A stretch of 64,000 nt of DNA, from the NCBI GenBank assembly GCA_023439185.1, contig JAEXOR010000048.1, forward strand, positions 62,001 through 126,000, in the 5' to 3' direction. The translations under genes and the position numbers were made by a program. The DNA comes from Bacillota bacterium (GTDB taxonomy: Bacteria > Bacillota > Desulfotomaculia > Desulfotomaculales > Desulfallaceae). Each line of letters starts with the position of its first letter. Position 1 is the stretch's first letter. The notes below the pieces were generated by a model. That model did no database searches. It saw only the letters and a program-made list of their open reading frames with translations, and was not told the DNA's origin. This document shows, one piece after another, positions 9,052 to 18,887 of the stretch.

Positions 9052-10065
9052 TTAAATCTTTATGTTTTTATAAAACGGAAACACTTTTTTCCCGAAACAT
9101 ATAACGTCAGCTCCCAAGAACCGGGCCTGAAAATCCCTAAAGGTAATCCAGGGGTTAATAACAACCCTGTTAATTTCGTAAGGGTCGTAATTTGACGCAA
9201 CAGCACCCACCTTAGTAGTAAAAGCACCGATAAACCCTGCTTTTTTCACGATACTAACGGCTTGCCGGCTAAAGTCATTTACTCCACCGAAAGGATAAGC
9301 AAACCACTTAATTTTTCTGCCTGTCCATGATTCAAGTGTTTTTTTGCTTTCTTCAATTTCATATATTAATTCATTTTTACCGCAGTTAGCTAAAACGGGA
9401 TGTAATACGGTATGAGCTCCAATTTGAATAAAATGATGATTTGACAGCTCCATAATTTGTTTCTGATTTGCAAAAGAATTTTCATTCACCTCAATATGGA
9501 ATTTATTCATCAGCATATTTTTTAACTCATTGATTTTGCTTGACGGCAATGATTTAAACAAGTTGGTTAAAACTATTTGGGAATTTAAACTGGAAGTATT
9601 TAGGACGTATTCTTTGCCATAAAAATTAAAACTAACTCTGGCATTGTATTCCAATATATGATCCACAATTTCCCACCAGGGTAGCAATTTATTTTCTTTA
9701 ACATATCCTACTGTAACAAATATTGTTACCGGAAGAGAGTATTTTTCAAGCACCGGCAGCCCAAGCTCTATTGTGTCCTTATATCCGTCATCAAATGTAA
9801 TCGCTGCAAACCAATAATCACGTTTTTTATTTTCTTTTGCCCGCTCTACAATTTCATCTAATGATACTATTTTTGAAAATTTCCTTATCCAATTTATTTG
9901 CTTTTCAAAATCACTTATATGTAAATGCCTTTTATATAATCTTCCCCTTGCGTAATCACTGGTGAGACGGTGATAACATAATATTATGCATTTATTTTTT
10001 TGATTAATAAAAGGGATTTTAGCATTGGACACTCTTTTAATAACATACTTGATAAACATCTTCAT
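9052..10065 (-). CDS. Polysaccharide deacetylase family protein
   Basis: Carbohydrate esterase family 4 (NodB-like) fold. The 337 residues contain CIILCYHRLT, the metal-binding ITFDDGYKDT motif (Asp-Asp), then GAHTVLHPVLAN (H-x3-H), KIKWFAYPFGG and the late EINRV segment. Relatives remove N-acetyl groups from cell-surface glycans. There is no clear signal peptide, only a basic N-terminus, so placement inside or outside the cell is uncertain. Codon use is AT-rich like the next two genes. It sits between the flippase and epimerase genes, pointing to modification of the locus's own polymer. Confidence 0.88.
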   Translation of the reverse strand: MKMFIKYVIKRVSNAKIPFINQKNKCIILCYHRLTSDYARGRLYKRHLHISDFEKQINWIRKFSKIVSLDEIVERAKENKKRDYWFAAITFDDGYKDTIELGLPVLEKYSLPVTIFVTVGYVKENKLLPWWEIVDHILEYNARVSFNFYGKEYVLNTSSLNSQIVLTNLFKSLPSSKINELKNMLMNKFHIEVNENSFANQKQIMELSNHHFIQIGAHTVLHPVLANCGKNELIYEIEESKKTLESWTGRKIKWFAYPFGGVNDFSRQAVSIVKKAGFIGAFTTKVGAVASNYDPYEINRVVINPWITFRDFQARFLGADVICFGKKVFPFYKNIKI

Positions 10066-10088
10066 ACCTCTTAATTATAAAATTTATT

Positions 10089-11675
10089 TTACTCACTAAT
10101 ATTGGATGCTATTAATTTGGTTTTTAATATGGTAATAAATAATTTTACATAATGAACAAAGCTAAATATTCCTAGCAAACAAGCAATAGCCAAAAATATT
10201 ATAATTCCGCAAGTTGCATCCAATGACAATCTCACCAGGGTGTTAAGAATTCCATTTCCATAATGATTTAATATGAACCCATCTAAAATATAAACGATTA
10301 AGCCCATTGCGGCAGATGCTAAAATTGTTTTTAAAACATAGTAACAGAAATCTTGATTAAATAAACTTGTCAGTTTTTTGTTTAGTATTAAGGTAAGAAT
10401 TATTGCATGAATCAGTACAGTAATTGAAGTAGCCAGTGCTAAACCGGCATGATATAAGTAACCAACTAATACTAAACTAAAGAGTATCTTTATACCCAAT
10501 GTAACAAGTGAAACATAAAGCGGTGTATACATATCTTGAAGTGCGTAAAAAGCCTGGGTTAAAGAAATATTCAAACAAAAACCCACCATGCCGACAGCCA
10601 AAAACATTAAAGCTTTCGTAGTCATCATTGTTGCGTGGGCATCAAATGCCCCGTGTTCAAACAATAAATAAACTATCGGTTCACGTAATATAATCAGCCC
10701 CAAAGAAGTAGGGATGCCAAACAACATAATAATTTTATTCGCTTTTTGTAGGGTTAAAGCCATTTCCTCTTTAAGTCCGCCTGCGGCAAGCTTACTTATG
10801 GTTGGGAAAATGGCTGTCGCCATCGAAAAAACAAAAAGGCCTTTGGGAATTTGAACCAGTTTATCTGCATAAGTTAACGCTGCAATACTGCCTTCAGTAA
10901 GATTGGATGCCAGTTTCCAGTCAATCAATATGTAAGTTTCGCTAATTAATGTAGCTAACAGCAACGGCATCAGCATAATTCCGATCTTACGCAGTTGGGG
11001 ATGTTTAATATTAAAATAAAAATGGTATTTAAAATTGACATGGCGTAAAGCAGGAAACTGAATAATTAAATATAGAATTGTACCTACAAGTGTACCTAAC
11101 GCTAAACCATGAATGCCAAACCATTTACTTGCCGTAAAAGTAGATATAATAATTAATAAGTTCATTATAGCTGGACCCATGGCTGGAGGTCCAAAAATAT
11201 TATGTGAGTTTAAGATGCCTGTAAAAATACCTATCATGCTCATAAAAAAAATAGATGGAAGTAATATAGATATTAATTCTATAGCTAATTGTATTGTCTC
11301 GGGTTTAAAGCCTCCAACCATTGTATTTACTAATACAGGCAAACATATAATACCTATAATAATCATTAATATCGTTATTACGGCAACAATATTTATAATT
11401 AGACTGATTAAAATCCAAGCTTCGTTTTTACAATCCTTAATCATATATCTACTAAATATTGGCACAATAATTGTAACTAACGAGATCCCTATTATGTCAT
11501 AGAAAAAAAAAGGAATATTATAAGCGATTAAGAATGCATCCGTTGTTGAGGTGGCGCCATATAAATGGGCAATAGAAGCGTCCCTTCCCAAACCGAGGAT
11601 ACGGGATAGAAACGTAAATAATAATATAACCATAAATCCTTTTAAGATTGCATTCATAATAATATTACTTCCCAA
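10089..11675 (-). CDS. MurJ/MVF-family lipid flippase, probably exporting the polysaccharide repeat unit
   Basis: Polytopic membrane protein of 528 aa with about 14 hydrophobic helices. MVF-family hallmarks are the start FTFLSRILGLGRDASIAHLYG, DAFLIAYNIPFF, and later ALTYADKLVQIPKGLF. Family members flip undecaprenyl-linked sugars across the membrane. Because it lies among polymer assembly genes rather than near the dcw cluster, a Wzx-like role for this locus is more likely than being the sole lipid II flippase; that is inference. Very AT-rich compared with the dcw genes upstream. Confidence 0.88.
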   Translation of the reverse strand: MGSNIIMNAILKGFMVILLFTFLSRILGLGRDASIAHLYGATSTTDAFLIAYNIPFFFYDIIGISLVTIIVPIFSRYMIKDCKNEAWILISLIINIVAVITILMIIIGIICLPVLVNTMVGGFKPETIQLAIELISILLPSIFFMSMIGIFTGILNSHNIFGPPAMGPAIMNLLIIISTFTASKWFGIHGLALGTLVGTILYLIIQFPALRHVNFKYHFYFNIKHPQLRKIGIMLMPLLLATLISETYILIDWKLASNLTEGSIAALTYADKLVQIPKGLFVFSMATAIFPTISKLAAGGLKEEMALTLQKANKIIMLFGIPTSLGLIILREPIVYLLFEHGAFDAHATMMTTKALMFLAVGMVGFCLNISLTQAFYALQDMYTPLYVSLVTLGIKILFSLVLVGYLYHAGLALATSITVLIHAIILTLILNKKLTSLFNQDFCYYVLKTILASAAMGLIVYILDGFILNHYGNGILNTLVRLSLDATCGIIIFLAIACLLGIFSFVHYVKLFITILKTKLIASNISE

Positions 11676-11718
11676 CTATATAATATTTTTTTAAATGACT
11701 TATTCTGACAATTTCCCT

Positions 11719-13020
11719 TTATTTTTTTGATTTAAGAATTCCTAGATACCAAAAAAAAGGGATCTGGAATTGGGGTGTGGATAATGTATTATCAACAAAT
11801 GAGTACAATGCAAATCCCAGCAGAAAAGCCGTCAAATACAGTTTTTTCATTGGTTCTATATGTTTTAATAAACTCTTAAACACAATATAGTAACTGGATA
11901 AAACTAATAATAATCCCACCAATCCACCGTCAAAAAAGATTCTAAGATATTCATTATGCGGAACGCGAAAGGATGAATTAAGCTCTCCATCATTTGCGGC
12001 AGTGCTTGAGCCAAGACCGCGTCCAAACCACGGGTTTACCAAAGCCTCGCTAAAGAAAAACTTCCATGCCTCTAATCTTCCCGAGCTATTGAAACTACTG
12101 TCCTCAAAAGAATTATTCATAATTCGCGCTTGCATTTGGGGCAAATAAGCATGGGCAACAACACTGACAATTAAAATGAATATAATTAAGCTGATTAATG
12201 AAAATACTTTGCCATATAAAACGTTTTTTAATTGATTAAGTACGTATAATATGCCTACTAATAAGCAAAATATTAAAGCTCCCCTTGTTCCGGTAGCAAC
12301 TAAAATAGTAAAATTAATTATTGCAATTAATAAATATAATTTTTTATTTTCAGCAGCCTGAATAATTGCAACAGAGAAACCAACGGCCGCCAACATCGCT
12401 AAATGAGGTGGCATGCTCAATCCTTGCAGCCTAAAAGCACCGGTATATTCAATTATATATAATGGGTATAAATCCATAAAGTTAAATATAATGCCTATAA
12501 AAACACTAAGTATCGGCATTAAGGTGATACTTAACAAGTATTTATTTTTAAACTTAGAATCCCATTTTATGCAGAACAACAGCCACCCTAATACTAGACC
12601 GGCAAAGGTTTTGAAAGGCTGATATAATTCTAAATTAAAATGCCATGATGACAATATAAATGTAAACAACAGCATTATAAGATAAACATAAATCGGCTGT
12701 GTATCTTTCCATCTTGCACCATAAACTAAAAAGTATATTAATAATGCTAACAATATAAATGCTTTTTGAAAGGAGTCTAATTCTATACCATACATCTTTT
12801 CTATCAACACGCATTGAGGAGAAAATATTACCGACATTAAGGCCAGCCAAATAAATAAATTCGGCAAAGCAACACCAATAAATATAATACCTAATAATAC
12901 ACAAAGCATTAACAATAATATTGGCTTAATAATTAACGCGATAGAAATTAAAATTCCCAATGCAATATATAGCATATAGTATGAAAAATTGCATGAACTA
13001 CTTACTTTGATCAATGACAT
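11719..13020 (-). CDS. O-antigen ligase/polymerase (Wzy/WaaL-like) membrane protein
   Basis: A 433-aa protein with about 11-12 transmembrane helices and one large loop near residues 300-360 containing NPWFGRGLGS and RVPHNEYLRIFFDGGLVG, the H-N-x-x-L pattern typical of the Wzy_C domain. Such enzymes join or transfer lipid-linked oligosaccharide repeats on the outer leaflet. It starts 2 bp after the GT2 gene ends. The gene is strongly AT-rich. Polymerase rather than ligase is likelier in a Gram-positive capsule locus, but sequence alone does not separate the two. Confidence 0.85.
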   Translation of the reverse strand: MSLIKVSSSCNFSYYMLYIALGILISIALIIKPILLLMLCVLLGIIFIGVALPNLFIWLALMSVIFSPQCVLIEKMYGIELDSFQKAFILLALLIYFLVYGARWKDTQPIYVYLIMLLFTFILSSWHFNLELYQPFKTFAGLVLGWLLFCIKWDSKFKNKYLLSITLMPILSVFIGIIFNFMDLYPLYIIEYTGAFRLQGLSMPPHLAMLAAVGFSVAIIQAAENKKLYLLIAIINFTILVATGTRGALIFCLLVGILYVLNQLKNVLYGKVFSLISLIIFILIVSVVAHAYLPQMQARIMNNSFEDSSFNSSGRLEAWKFFFSEALVNPWFGRGLGSSTAANDGELNSSFRVPHNEYLRIFFDGGLVGLLLVLSSYYIVFKSLLKHIEPMKKLYLTAFLLGFALYSFVDNTLSTPQFQIPFFWYLGILKSKK

Positions 13021-13022
13021 GG

Positions 13023-13985
13023 CTAATTATTTCTTCCGGGCAAGTACGCAAAAACTTCAGTTCTTAGACGTTTAAAAAAACTCCCCCGGTAACACATTTC
13101 ATTTTTCAAAATATAGTTTTGTGTACTATCATTAATTTTACTCACTCTGGCAACCTTACGACACATACGAATTCCATCCATGACACCTTTAAAAGCTTCA
13201 TTAAATAAAGAGTTATGGATTCCTTTAAGAATATAACCCATTGATAATAAAAACACCCTGTCAATTCTGCCATAGTATTTATAATTAATATATATTGCAT
13301 TGCGAACAAGATAATAATATCTGCCATTTTTCCAATCTACGCGTGATTCAGGTGCAACCTTATGTAATAATATGATTTTAGGATCGTATATAATTTGATA
13401 ACCCAGGTTTAGAGCTTTATATGATAATTCTACTTCCTCCCAATAAAAAAACAGGCTCTCATCATAACCACCGGTTTCATTAAATATGGAACGCCTTAGG
13501 GCATGACCGCCTCCTGCAAAACGAGTTGTATAAAACTCATTATCCCGCATTCTTTTTAGCTCTTTAGGGTAGGCCCATGACAATTCATCATCTTTTTTAG
13601 TGTAGTAGTTCATAATCCTAAAACCTATAATTCCAACACCGGGTCTGGTATTAAATGTTTCAACCAGATACTTTAAGGCGTAGACATTCTCAATAACTGC
13701 ATCATTATCTACGCTTACAATATAAGGAGCTTGGCCACACGCCATGCCGATATTACGGCCGGCGGGAATACCTACGTTCCTGCCAAGTTCAATCAGCCTT
13801 ACGTTGGAATAGTCTGAAGCTAGTTGGTGAAGCAAGTTTAGAGTGTCTTCAGTGCTTCCCTGATCTATAATCCAAATAACTGCTTTGACCTGGCACTGCT
13901 TAACTATACTGAGAACAGCATCCTTTGTCATTTCACTGCGGTTCAGAGATAATATAACTACATCAACATCCGACAACTTCCTCAT
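13023..13985 (-). CDS. Family 2 glycosyltransferase, rhamnosyltransferase-like
   Basis: GT-A fold transferase of 320 aa: VDVVILSLNR at the N-terminus, WIIDQGSTEDT, RNVGIPAGRNIGM, YIVSVDNDAVI (the metal-binding D-x-D region), then the acceptor part FAGGGHALRRSIF and the ED-like FFYWEEVELSYKAL. This arrangement matches WbbL/rhamnosyltransferase-type GT2 enzymes. Donor and acceptor are unknown. There is no transmembrane helix; it would act on the cytoplasmic face. Confidence 0.9.
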   Translation of the reverse strand: MRKLSDVDVVILSLNRSEMTKDAVLSIVKQCQVKAVIWIIDQGSTEDTLNLLHQLASDYSNVRLIELGRNVGIPAGRNIGMACGQAPYIVSVDNDAVIENVYALKYLVETFNTRPGVGIIGFRIMNYYTKKDDELSWAYPKELKRMRDNEFYTTRFAGGGHALRRSIFNETGGYDESLFFYWEEVELSYKALNLGYQIIYDPKIILLHKVAPESRVDWKNGRYYYLVRNAIYINYKYYGRIDRVFLLSMGYILKGIHNSLFNEAFKGVMDGIRMCRKVARVSKINDSTQNYILKNEMCYRGSFFKRLRTEVFAYLPGRNN

Positions 13986-14047
13986 GCCCCCTTCATTGCA
14001 TTTACAGGGTTTATATTATGATTACTTAATGCACTGTGTAATCAAAT

Positions 14048-15067
14048 TTAACTGGCGCCCATTATTTTATGCTCTGTAACTGAAGACATAAGTTGGTTTT
14101 GAAAATAATCAATAGTTAGCATTAGACCTTCTGTCAAATTAGTTCGGGGTTGCCAGTTAAGTATTTTTATAGCTTTTGTTATATTGGGACAACGCTTGGA
14201 TGGATCATCCAAGGGTAGTGGTTTATAAACCGTTTGTAATTTTACGCCACAAAGCCGGGTAACGATCTCAGCAAATTGTATGATCCTGTATTCATCAGGA
14301 TTTCCCAGGTTAATTACTTCGCCATCCGTATGGTCGTAAAGCATGGCCCGATAAATGCCCTCAATCTCATCGGCGACATAGACAAAGCTTCTTGTTTGCG
14401 ATCCGTCCCCGTAAACGGTAAGCGGCTTCCCGCTTAAAGCCTGATATATAAAATTTGGCACAACACGCCCGTCGGTAATTTGCATTCTCGGGCCATAGGT
14501 ATTAAAAATTCTTATAATCCGGGCGTCTAAAGAAAAACGCCGGCGATACTCAAAAGTTAGAGCTTCCGCAAACCGTTTGCTCTCGTCATAGCAAGACCTC
14601 TCGCCCACAGGGTTTACGTTGCCCCAATATGTTTCCGTTTGTGGATGAACCTGCGGGTCTCCGTAACTCTCAGACGTACTGGCCAATAAAAACCTGGCTT
14701 TGTTTTGAGCGGCCAAATCAAGCATTACTTTGGTACCAAAACTATTAACCAGCATGGTTTCATAACTTAACCTGCGGTAATCAACCGGACTGGCGGGACT
14801 GGCCAAATGCCAGATATAATCAATTTTAACCGGAGGCAGTTCCAATTCGGAGCTTACATCGGCTAAAACGAAAATAAATTCATCGCCATATCGGCTTGCC
14901 TGTTCCAGATTCTTTCTTTTTCCGCTGCACAGGTTATCTACACCGATTACCATGTGCCCTTCCAATAACAGACGATCCACAAGATGACTGCCCAAAAAAC
15001 CGGCTGCGCCGGTAACTAAAGATACGGGTTTACTGTTATGAAGGGATTCCAACGCCACGATAGACAA
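14048..15067 (-). CDS. UDP-glucuronate decarboxylase-like extended SDR
   Basis: NAD-dependent sugar-nucleotide SDR, probably converting UDP-glucuronate to UDP-xylose. It has the Rossmann loop GAAGFLGSHLVDRLL, DNLCSGKRKNL, HLASPASPVDYR, the catalytic YDESKRFAE (Tyr-x3-Lys), IRIFNTYGPRM and the C-terminal SKRCPNITKA, all typical of UXS enzymes. The frame is open from a GTG at 15091, but a TTG at 15067 lies 9 nt after GGAGG and removes an atypical leader, so it is preferred. Either start overlaps the end of ugd, whose product would be its substrate, which supports the assignment. Confidence 0.87.
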   Translation of the reverse strand: MSIVALESLHNSKPVSLVTGAAGFLGSHLVDRLLLEGHMVIGVDNLCSGKRKNLEQASRYGDEFIFVLADVSSELELPPVKIDYIWHLASPASPVDYRRLSYETMLVNSFGTKVMLDLAAQNKARFLLASTSESYGDPQVHPQTETYWGNVNPVGERSCYDESKRFAEALTFEYRRRFSLDARIIRIFNTYGPRMQITDGRVVPNFIYQALSGKPLTVYGDGSQTRSFVYVADEIEGIYRAMLYDHTDGEVINLGNPDEYRIIQFAEIVTRLCGVKLQTVYKPLPLDDPSKRCPNITKAIKILNWQPRTNLTEGLMLTIDYFQNQLMSSVTEHKIMGAS

Positions 15068-16427
15068 AACCCATCGCCTCCAATTCTTCACGATTTAATA
15101 AGTTTCGCCCGTCAATGATCACAGGCTGCCGCATTTTTTCTTTCACTTTCCGCCAATCCGCGTCTCTAAACTGAGGCCATTCAGTAACTATAATCAAGCC
15201 ATCCGCGTTTTCCACCGCCTTATACAAGTCATCGACGCACTGAATTCCGGAATTGCCGCATATTTGCCGGTAAGCGGGCATGGCCACAGGATCAAATACC
15301 TTGATGTTCGCTTCGATTTCCAGAAGCTTGCTTGTTATATCCAGCGCCGGCGCATCCCTTAAATCATCAGTGCCGGGTTTAAAAGACAAACCCCAGAGCG
15401 TGATGGTTTTCCCTCTGATTACCTTCAGGGTTTCTTGAAGATTTTTAATACAAATATGCCTTTGCCGGTAATTAACATCCAACACTGCTTTTAGCAGGCA
15501 AGGATCATAATCATATTCCAAAGCATTTGAAATAAGGCCGCGCAAGTCCTTGCCGAAACAACTGCCGCCCCACCCCAAACCGGCGTTTAAAAATCTGGAA
15601 CCTATTCGACTATCCAGCCCAATGCCATGAGATACCCGTCGGATATCAGCGCCAACCCGCTGACATATATTTGCTATTTCATTAATAAACGATATTTTTG
15701 TAGCTAAAAAAGCGTTTGCGGCATATTTAATTACTTCCGCGCTTGTTGAATCAACGCAGATAAACGGTACTATATCAAAGCCTGTTGGTCGTGACGGCAG
15801 ACTGTCCGGAACTGTAAAGTCCTGTTTGATTATAGGCATGTAAAGGTTCCGCAGCATTGCCGTCGCTCTTTCATCATCGGCGCCGATGATTATGCGATCG
15901 GGATAAAGGGAGTCGAATACGGCATTTCCCTCCCGTAAAAATTCCGGGTTACTGGCCGTTGCAAAGTCAACATTATTTCCGTCTCCGTTTCTTTTGATAT
16001 GCAGTCCTTCCAGAACAAGGTTTTTTACAAAACCATTAGACCCAACAGGAACGGTGCTCTTATTAACGATGACCCGCAGTTTTCCCGGCATCATCAACTG
16101 GCCGATACTTAATGCGGCCTGGCGTACAAAGGTTAAATCAACAAAACCGTTTCCGTTACGGGAAGGAGTGCCTACACAGATGAATATGAAATCAGCCTGG
16201 TTAACGCAGCCGGCAAGGTCCATAGAAAAATTAAGTCTGCCTTTTTCTTTCTCGCCAAGCACAAGATCAGCCAGGTAAGGTTCATAAAAAGGTAATTGCC
16301 CGCTATTTAACATGTCAATTTTGCTCTGATCAACATCGTAACAAACAACCTCATGCCCCAAAAATGACAGGCAAGCCCCTGTGGTTAAGCCCACATAGCC
16401 CGAACCAACAATTAGAACATGCATCAA
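15036..16427 (-). CDS. ugd: UDP-glucose 6-dehydrogenase
   Basis: Oxidises UDP-glucose to UDP-glucuronate with two NAD. The 463-aa protein has GSGYVGLTTGACLSFLGH at the N-terminus, FICVGTPS, NKSTVPVGS, ASNPEFLREGNAV, the substrate-binding KYAANAFLATKISFINE, the catalytic cysteine motif NAGLGWGGSCFGKD, and C-terminal GLSFKPGTDDLRDAPA. Full length. It is followed by an overlapping UDP-glucuronate decarboxylase-like gene, giving a two-step UDP-xylose route for the local polymer. Two ATG codons in a row begin the frame. Confidence 0.96.
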   Translation of the reverse strand: MMHVLIVGSGYVGLTTGACLSFLGHEVVCYDVDQSKIDMLNSGQLPFYEPYLADLVLGEKEKGRLNFSMDLAGCVNQADFIFICVGTPSRNGNGFVDLTFVRQAALSIGQLMMPGKLRVIVNKSTVPVGSNGFVKNLVLEGLHIKRNGDGNNVDFATASNPEFLREGNAVFDSLYPDRIIIGADDERATAMLRNLYMPIIKQDFTVPDSLPSRPTGFDIVPFICVDSTSAEVIKYAANAFLATKISFINEIANICQRVGADIRRVSHGIGLDSRIGSRFLNAGLGWGGSCFGKDLRGLISNALEYDYDPCLLKAVLDVNYRQRHICIKNLQETLKVIRGKTITLWGLSFKPGTDDLRDAPALDITSKLLEIEANIKVFDPVAMPAYRQICGNSGIQCVDDLYKAVENADGLIIVTEWPQFRDADWRKVKEKMRQPVIIDGRNLLNREELEAMGFVYRGVGIPS

Positions 16428-16444
16428 TTAACCCCCCAAATTAG

Positions 16445-17104
16445 TTAATAAGCACCTTTTTTAGAAAGCACAACTCCGGCCGTTTTTAATAAAATTTTGC
16501 AATCAAGCCAAATTGAACAATGATGAACATACCAGGCATCGCTACTCAGACGCTCCTTAAAACCCAGCTCACTCCTGCCTGATATCTGCCACAAACCGGT
16601 AATACCGGGCTTAGTTCTCAACCCTACCGCAAACAACTCTGTGTTTTCAGATGCGTCCAATTCATAAACAGGTCTTGGTCTTGGACCGACTAAACTCATT
16701 TCTCCCTTTATTACATTCAATAATTGAGGCAGCTCATCAAGGCTTGTCCTGCGCAATAAATGCCCAACTCTGGTGATCCGGGGGTCTTTTCTCAACTTAA
16801 AACCGCATTTCCATTCCTTCCGCAGTTCAGGATCATCATCCATCATCTTTTTAAGAATATCTTCCGCATTCACTACCATGGTACGCAGCTTATAACAATT
16901 AAATATTTTGCCGTGCTGACCCAACCTCCGGTGAGTAAAGATTACCGGGCCGCCCGAATCCAATATAATCAGGACAGCACACGCCACCGTAACAGGGCAT
17001 AACAAAATCAACAGTATGCAACCGGCTAACAGGTCGAAAACTCTCTTGACGCCCATATTGGATTGACTGTTTGAACTGCTGAAAACACTTTTCGCATCAG
17101 TCAT
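16445..17104 (-). CDS. Undecaprenyl-phosphate sugar phosphotransferase (priming transferase)
   Basis: Bacterial sugar transferase that moves a sugar-1-phosphate onto undecaprenyl phosphate, the first committed step of capsule repeat synthesis. It has one hydrophobic segment (GVKRVFDLLAGCILLILL...), then FTHRRLGQHGKIF, YKLRTMV, DPRITRVGHLLRRTSLDELPQL, MSLVGPRP and PGITGLWQISGR. Only the C-terminal catalytic module is present, without the four-helix N-terminus of WbaP. The frame runs up to a TTG at 17167 inside cpsD; the ATG at 17104 behind GTGGGTG is the preferred start. Confidence 0.9.
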   Translation of the reverse strand: MTDAKSVFSSSNSQSNMGVKRVFDLLAGCILLILLCPVTVACAVLIILDSGGPVIFTHRRLGQHGKIFNCYKLRTMVVNAEDILKKMMDDDPELRKEWKCGFKLRKDPRITRVGHLLRRTSLDELPQLLNVIKGEMSLVGPRPRPVYELDASENTELFAVGLRTKPGITGLWQISGRSELGFKERLSSDAWYVHHCSIWLDCKILLKTAGVVLSKKGAY

Positions 17105-17141
17105 ATCAATACACCCACTGATAAAATTTACGGCTTGTTGA

Positions 17142-17867
17142 TTATTCAGAATCCTTTGCTGACGCAACCTGTTCTGACAGTACGTTTAATTTGGTATACA
17201 GTTGTTCTTGTTCCCGGCTGCGGTAATAATGGCCGTATTCTCTTCTTTTGATTTTTAAATCATTAAGCACTACGCCAATGATGTTGGCGCCAGCTATTTC
17301 AAGCTGCATTTTTACACTCTGAACCTTTTCTATGGCGGTCGAACCAGCCTTCAAAACCAGCAGCACTCCATTTACCGAGGAAGCCAGAACCGCAGCGTCG
17401 GTTACGGCAATTGCCGCCGGAGTATCAAGTAAAACTAAATCAAATTTTGCTTTTGCATTTGACAATAAGTACCTCATCCTTTGCAATGAAAGAAGTTCAG
17501 CGGGATTTGGCGGAATAGGACCGCCGGGTATTAAAGACAAGCCGGCAATACCGGTTCCTTTTATAACATCATCAATTTCTGCTCCATAACGGAGCAGGTT
17601 GCTCAAACCATGGTAATTATCCATTGTAAAATATTTGTGCATAGCAGGGTTCCTCATATCGCAGTCGATAATCAGAACTTTCTTGCCGTCCTGGGCCATA
17701 ACCACACCAAGATTGGCAACAACCGTTGATTTACCTTCTCCGGCTACTGTGCTGGTTATCATGATGCATCCTGCTGATTGCCCGATTACGGAAAAATAGA
17801 TATTAGTCCTGAGCATTCTGAAAGTCTCCGTTACGGGAGTCCGGGGAGCGTTTTTTACAAATAACAT
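17142..17867 (-). CDS. CpsD/CapB-type tyrosine-protein kinase
   Basis: BY-kinase that autophosphorylates and controls polymer length together with the adjacent Wzz-like adaptor. The 241 residues show Walker A STVAGEGKSTVVANLG, Walker A' VLIIDCDMRNP, Walker B LVLLDTPAAI, and a C-terminal tyrosine cluster REYGHYYRS...LYTKL that would carry the phosphates. As in other Firmicutes, the kinase and its membrane activator are separate genes; the activator is 15 bp upstream. The N-terminus TETFRMLRTNIYFS is the usual oligomerisation motif. Confidence 0.93.
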   Translation of the reverse strand: MLFVKNAPRTPVTETFRMLRTNIYFSVIGQSAGCIMITSTVAGEGKSTVVANLGVVMAQDGKKVLIIDCDMRNPAMHKYFTMDNYHGLSNLLRYGAEIDDVIKGTGIAGLSLIPGGPIPPNPAELLSLQRMRYLLSNAKAKFDLVLLDTPAAIAVTDAAVLASSVNGVLLVLKAGSTAIEKVQSVKMQLEIAGANIIGVVLNDLKIKRREYGHYYRSREQEQLYTKLNVLSEQVASAKDSE

Positions 17868-17882
17868 TGTGGATACCCCTCT

Positions 17883-18797
17883 TCATTCTTGCTGTCTGGC
17901 ATGCCGACCGGCATGTAAAATAATACCGAGTACCGGCAAATCAAGATGCCGGGATACTTCTTCATAGGTATTGATTTTGTTATTCAAGGCTTCCTTGATA
18001 AATATAAGACACAGCGAAAACACAATGCCGGCAAATAAAGCCAGGACCATATTCAAAGCTTTATTGGGGCTGACCGGCTTTTCGGGAACCAGTGCCGGAG
18101 TAGCTATCACCATGCCAATATTTTGCAGATCATTTGAATAAATTGCCCTGATCCTGTCATTCAGCAAGGTCAGTGTATCCGCGTATAACTGCTTTTCAAC
18201 CGGGTCGGCGGCAGCGCCTATTAATTGCTGTACAGATGTAATTTGGTTATGCACGGATTCAATTGACTGGTTAACAATGTCTTGATTTATTTCTTTCATC
18301 ATTAAAATAAATTCCCGGCTCAAGGTGTCGGCCATTAATGCCGCCGTTTTAGCGTCTTTATTGCTTACGGTGATTTCAATAAGGTGGGAGTCCTTAACCG
18401 CAGCGGCTTCAACCAGCCTGGACAATGAGACCGGGTTGATTGCTTGCTTGTCTCCCTGATTGAATAAACCCTGCATTAAAGGTTTGGTCGTGGAAAAATC
18501 TTGTTGTTTAAGATTTAATTTGGTAATAACACGATGCATCAGCACTTCACTGTTGACCTGTCCAACATAGGTGTTCATGGCTGATTTATAGGCTTCGGGG
18601 CTGCCGGGCGTCTGGGTTAACATAATCATTGTTTTAGACTCGTATACCGGCAGCAGATAAAAGAAACTAACCATACCGCTTAGCGTGAGTGAAATCACCG
18701 TAATCAGTGCAATTACCTCAAAATGTTTTTTTAGTACCGCATAGAAAGTTGCTAAATCAATGCTTTTTTCGTCGAAGTCATGCTCACTGCCGGTCAC
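17883..18797 (-). CDS. Chain-length determinant / kinase activator, Wzz-CpsC family
   Basis: A 304-aa membrane protein with two transmembrane helices (about residues 32-54 and 262-283) flanking an extracytoplasmic domain rich in helices. The Pro-containing segment PEKPVSPNKALN before the second helix is the Wzz signature. Its cytoplasmic tail would stimulate the CpsD kinase encoded next. The start is GTG at 18797, 6 nt after GGAGGG. It is the first gene of the polysaccharide operon; the promoter in the 140 bp upstream could not be read with confidence. Confidence 0.9.
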   Translation of the reverse strand: MTGSEHDFDEKSIDLATFYAVLKKHFEVIALITVISLTLSGMVSFFYLLPVYESKTMIMLTQTPGSPEAYKSAMNTYVGQVNSEVLMHRVITKLNLKQQDFSTTKPLMQGLFNQGDKQAINPVSLSRLVEAAAVKDSHLIEITVSNKDAKTAALMADTLSREFILMMKEINQDIVNQSIESVHNQITSVQQLIGAAADPVEKQLYADTLTLLNDRIRAIYSNDLQNIGMVIATPALVPEKPVSPNKALNMVLALFAGIVFSLCLIFIKEALNNKINTYEEVSRHLDLPVLGIILHAGRHARQQE

Positions 18798-18887
18798 AAT
18801 ATTCCCTCCATGTCGATTAAATGAAACATGTTGATTGAGTAAACAAAATGTAGCATATATTAAAAAGTAATTAATCCGGCTTTAGTA

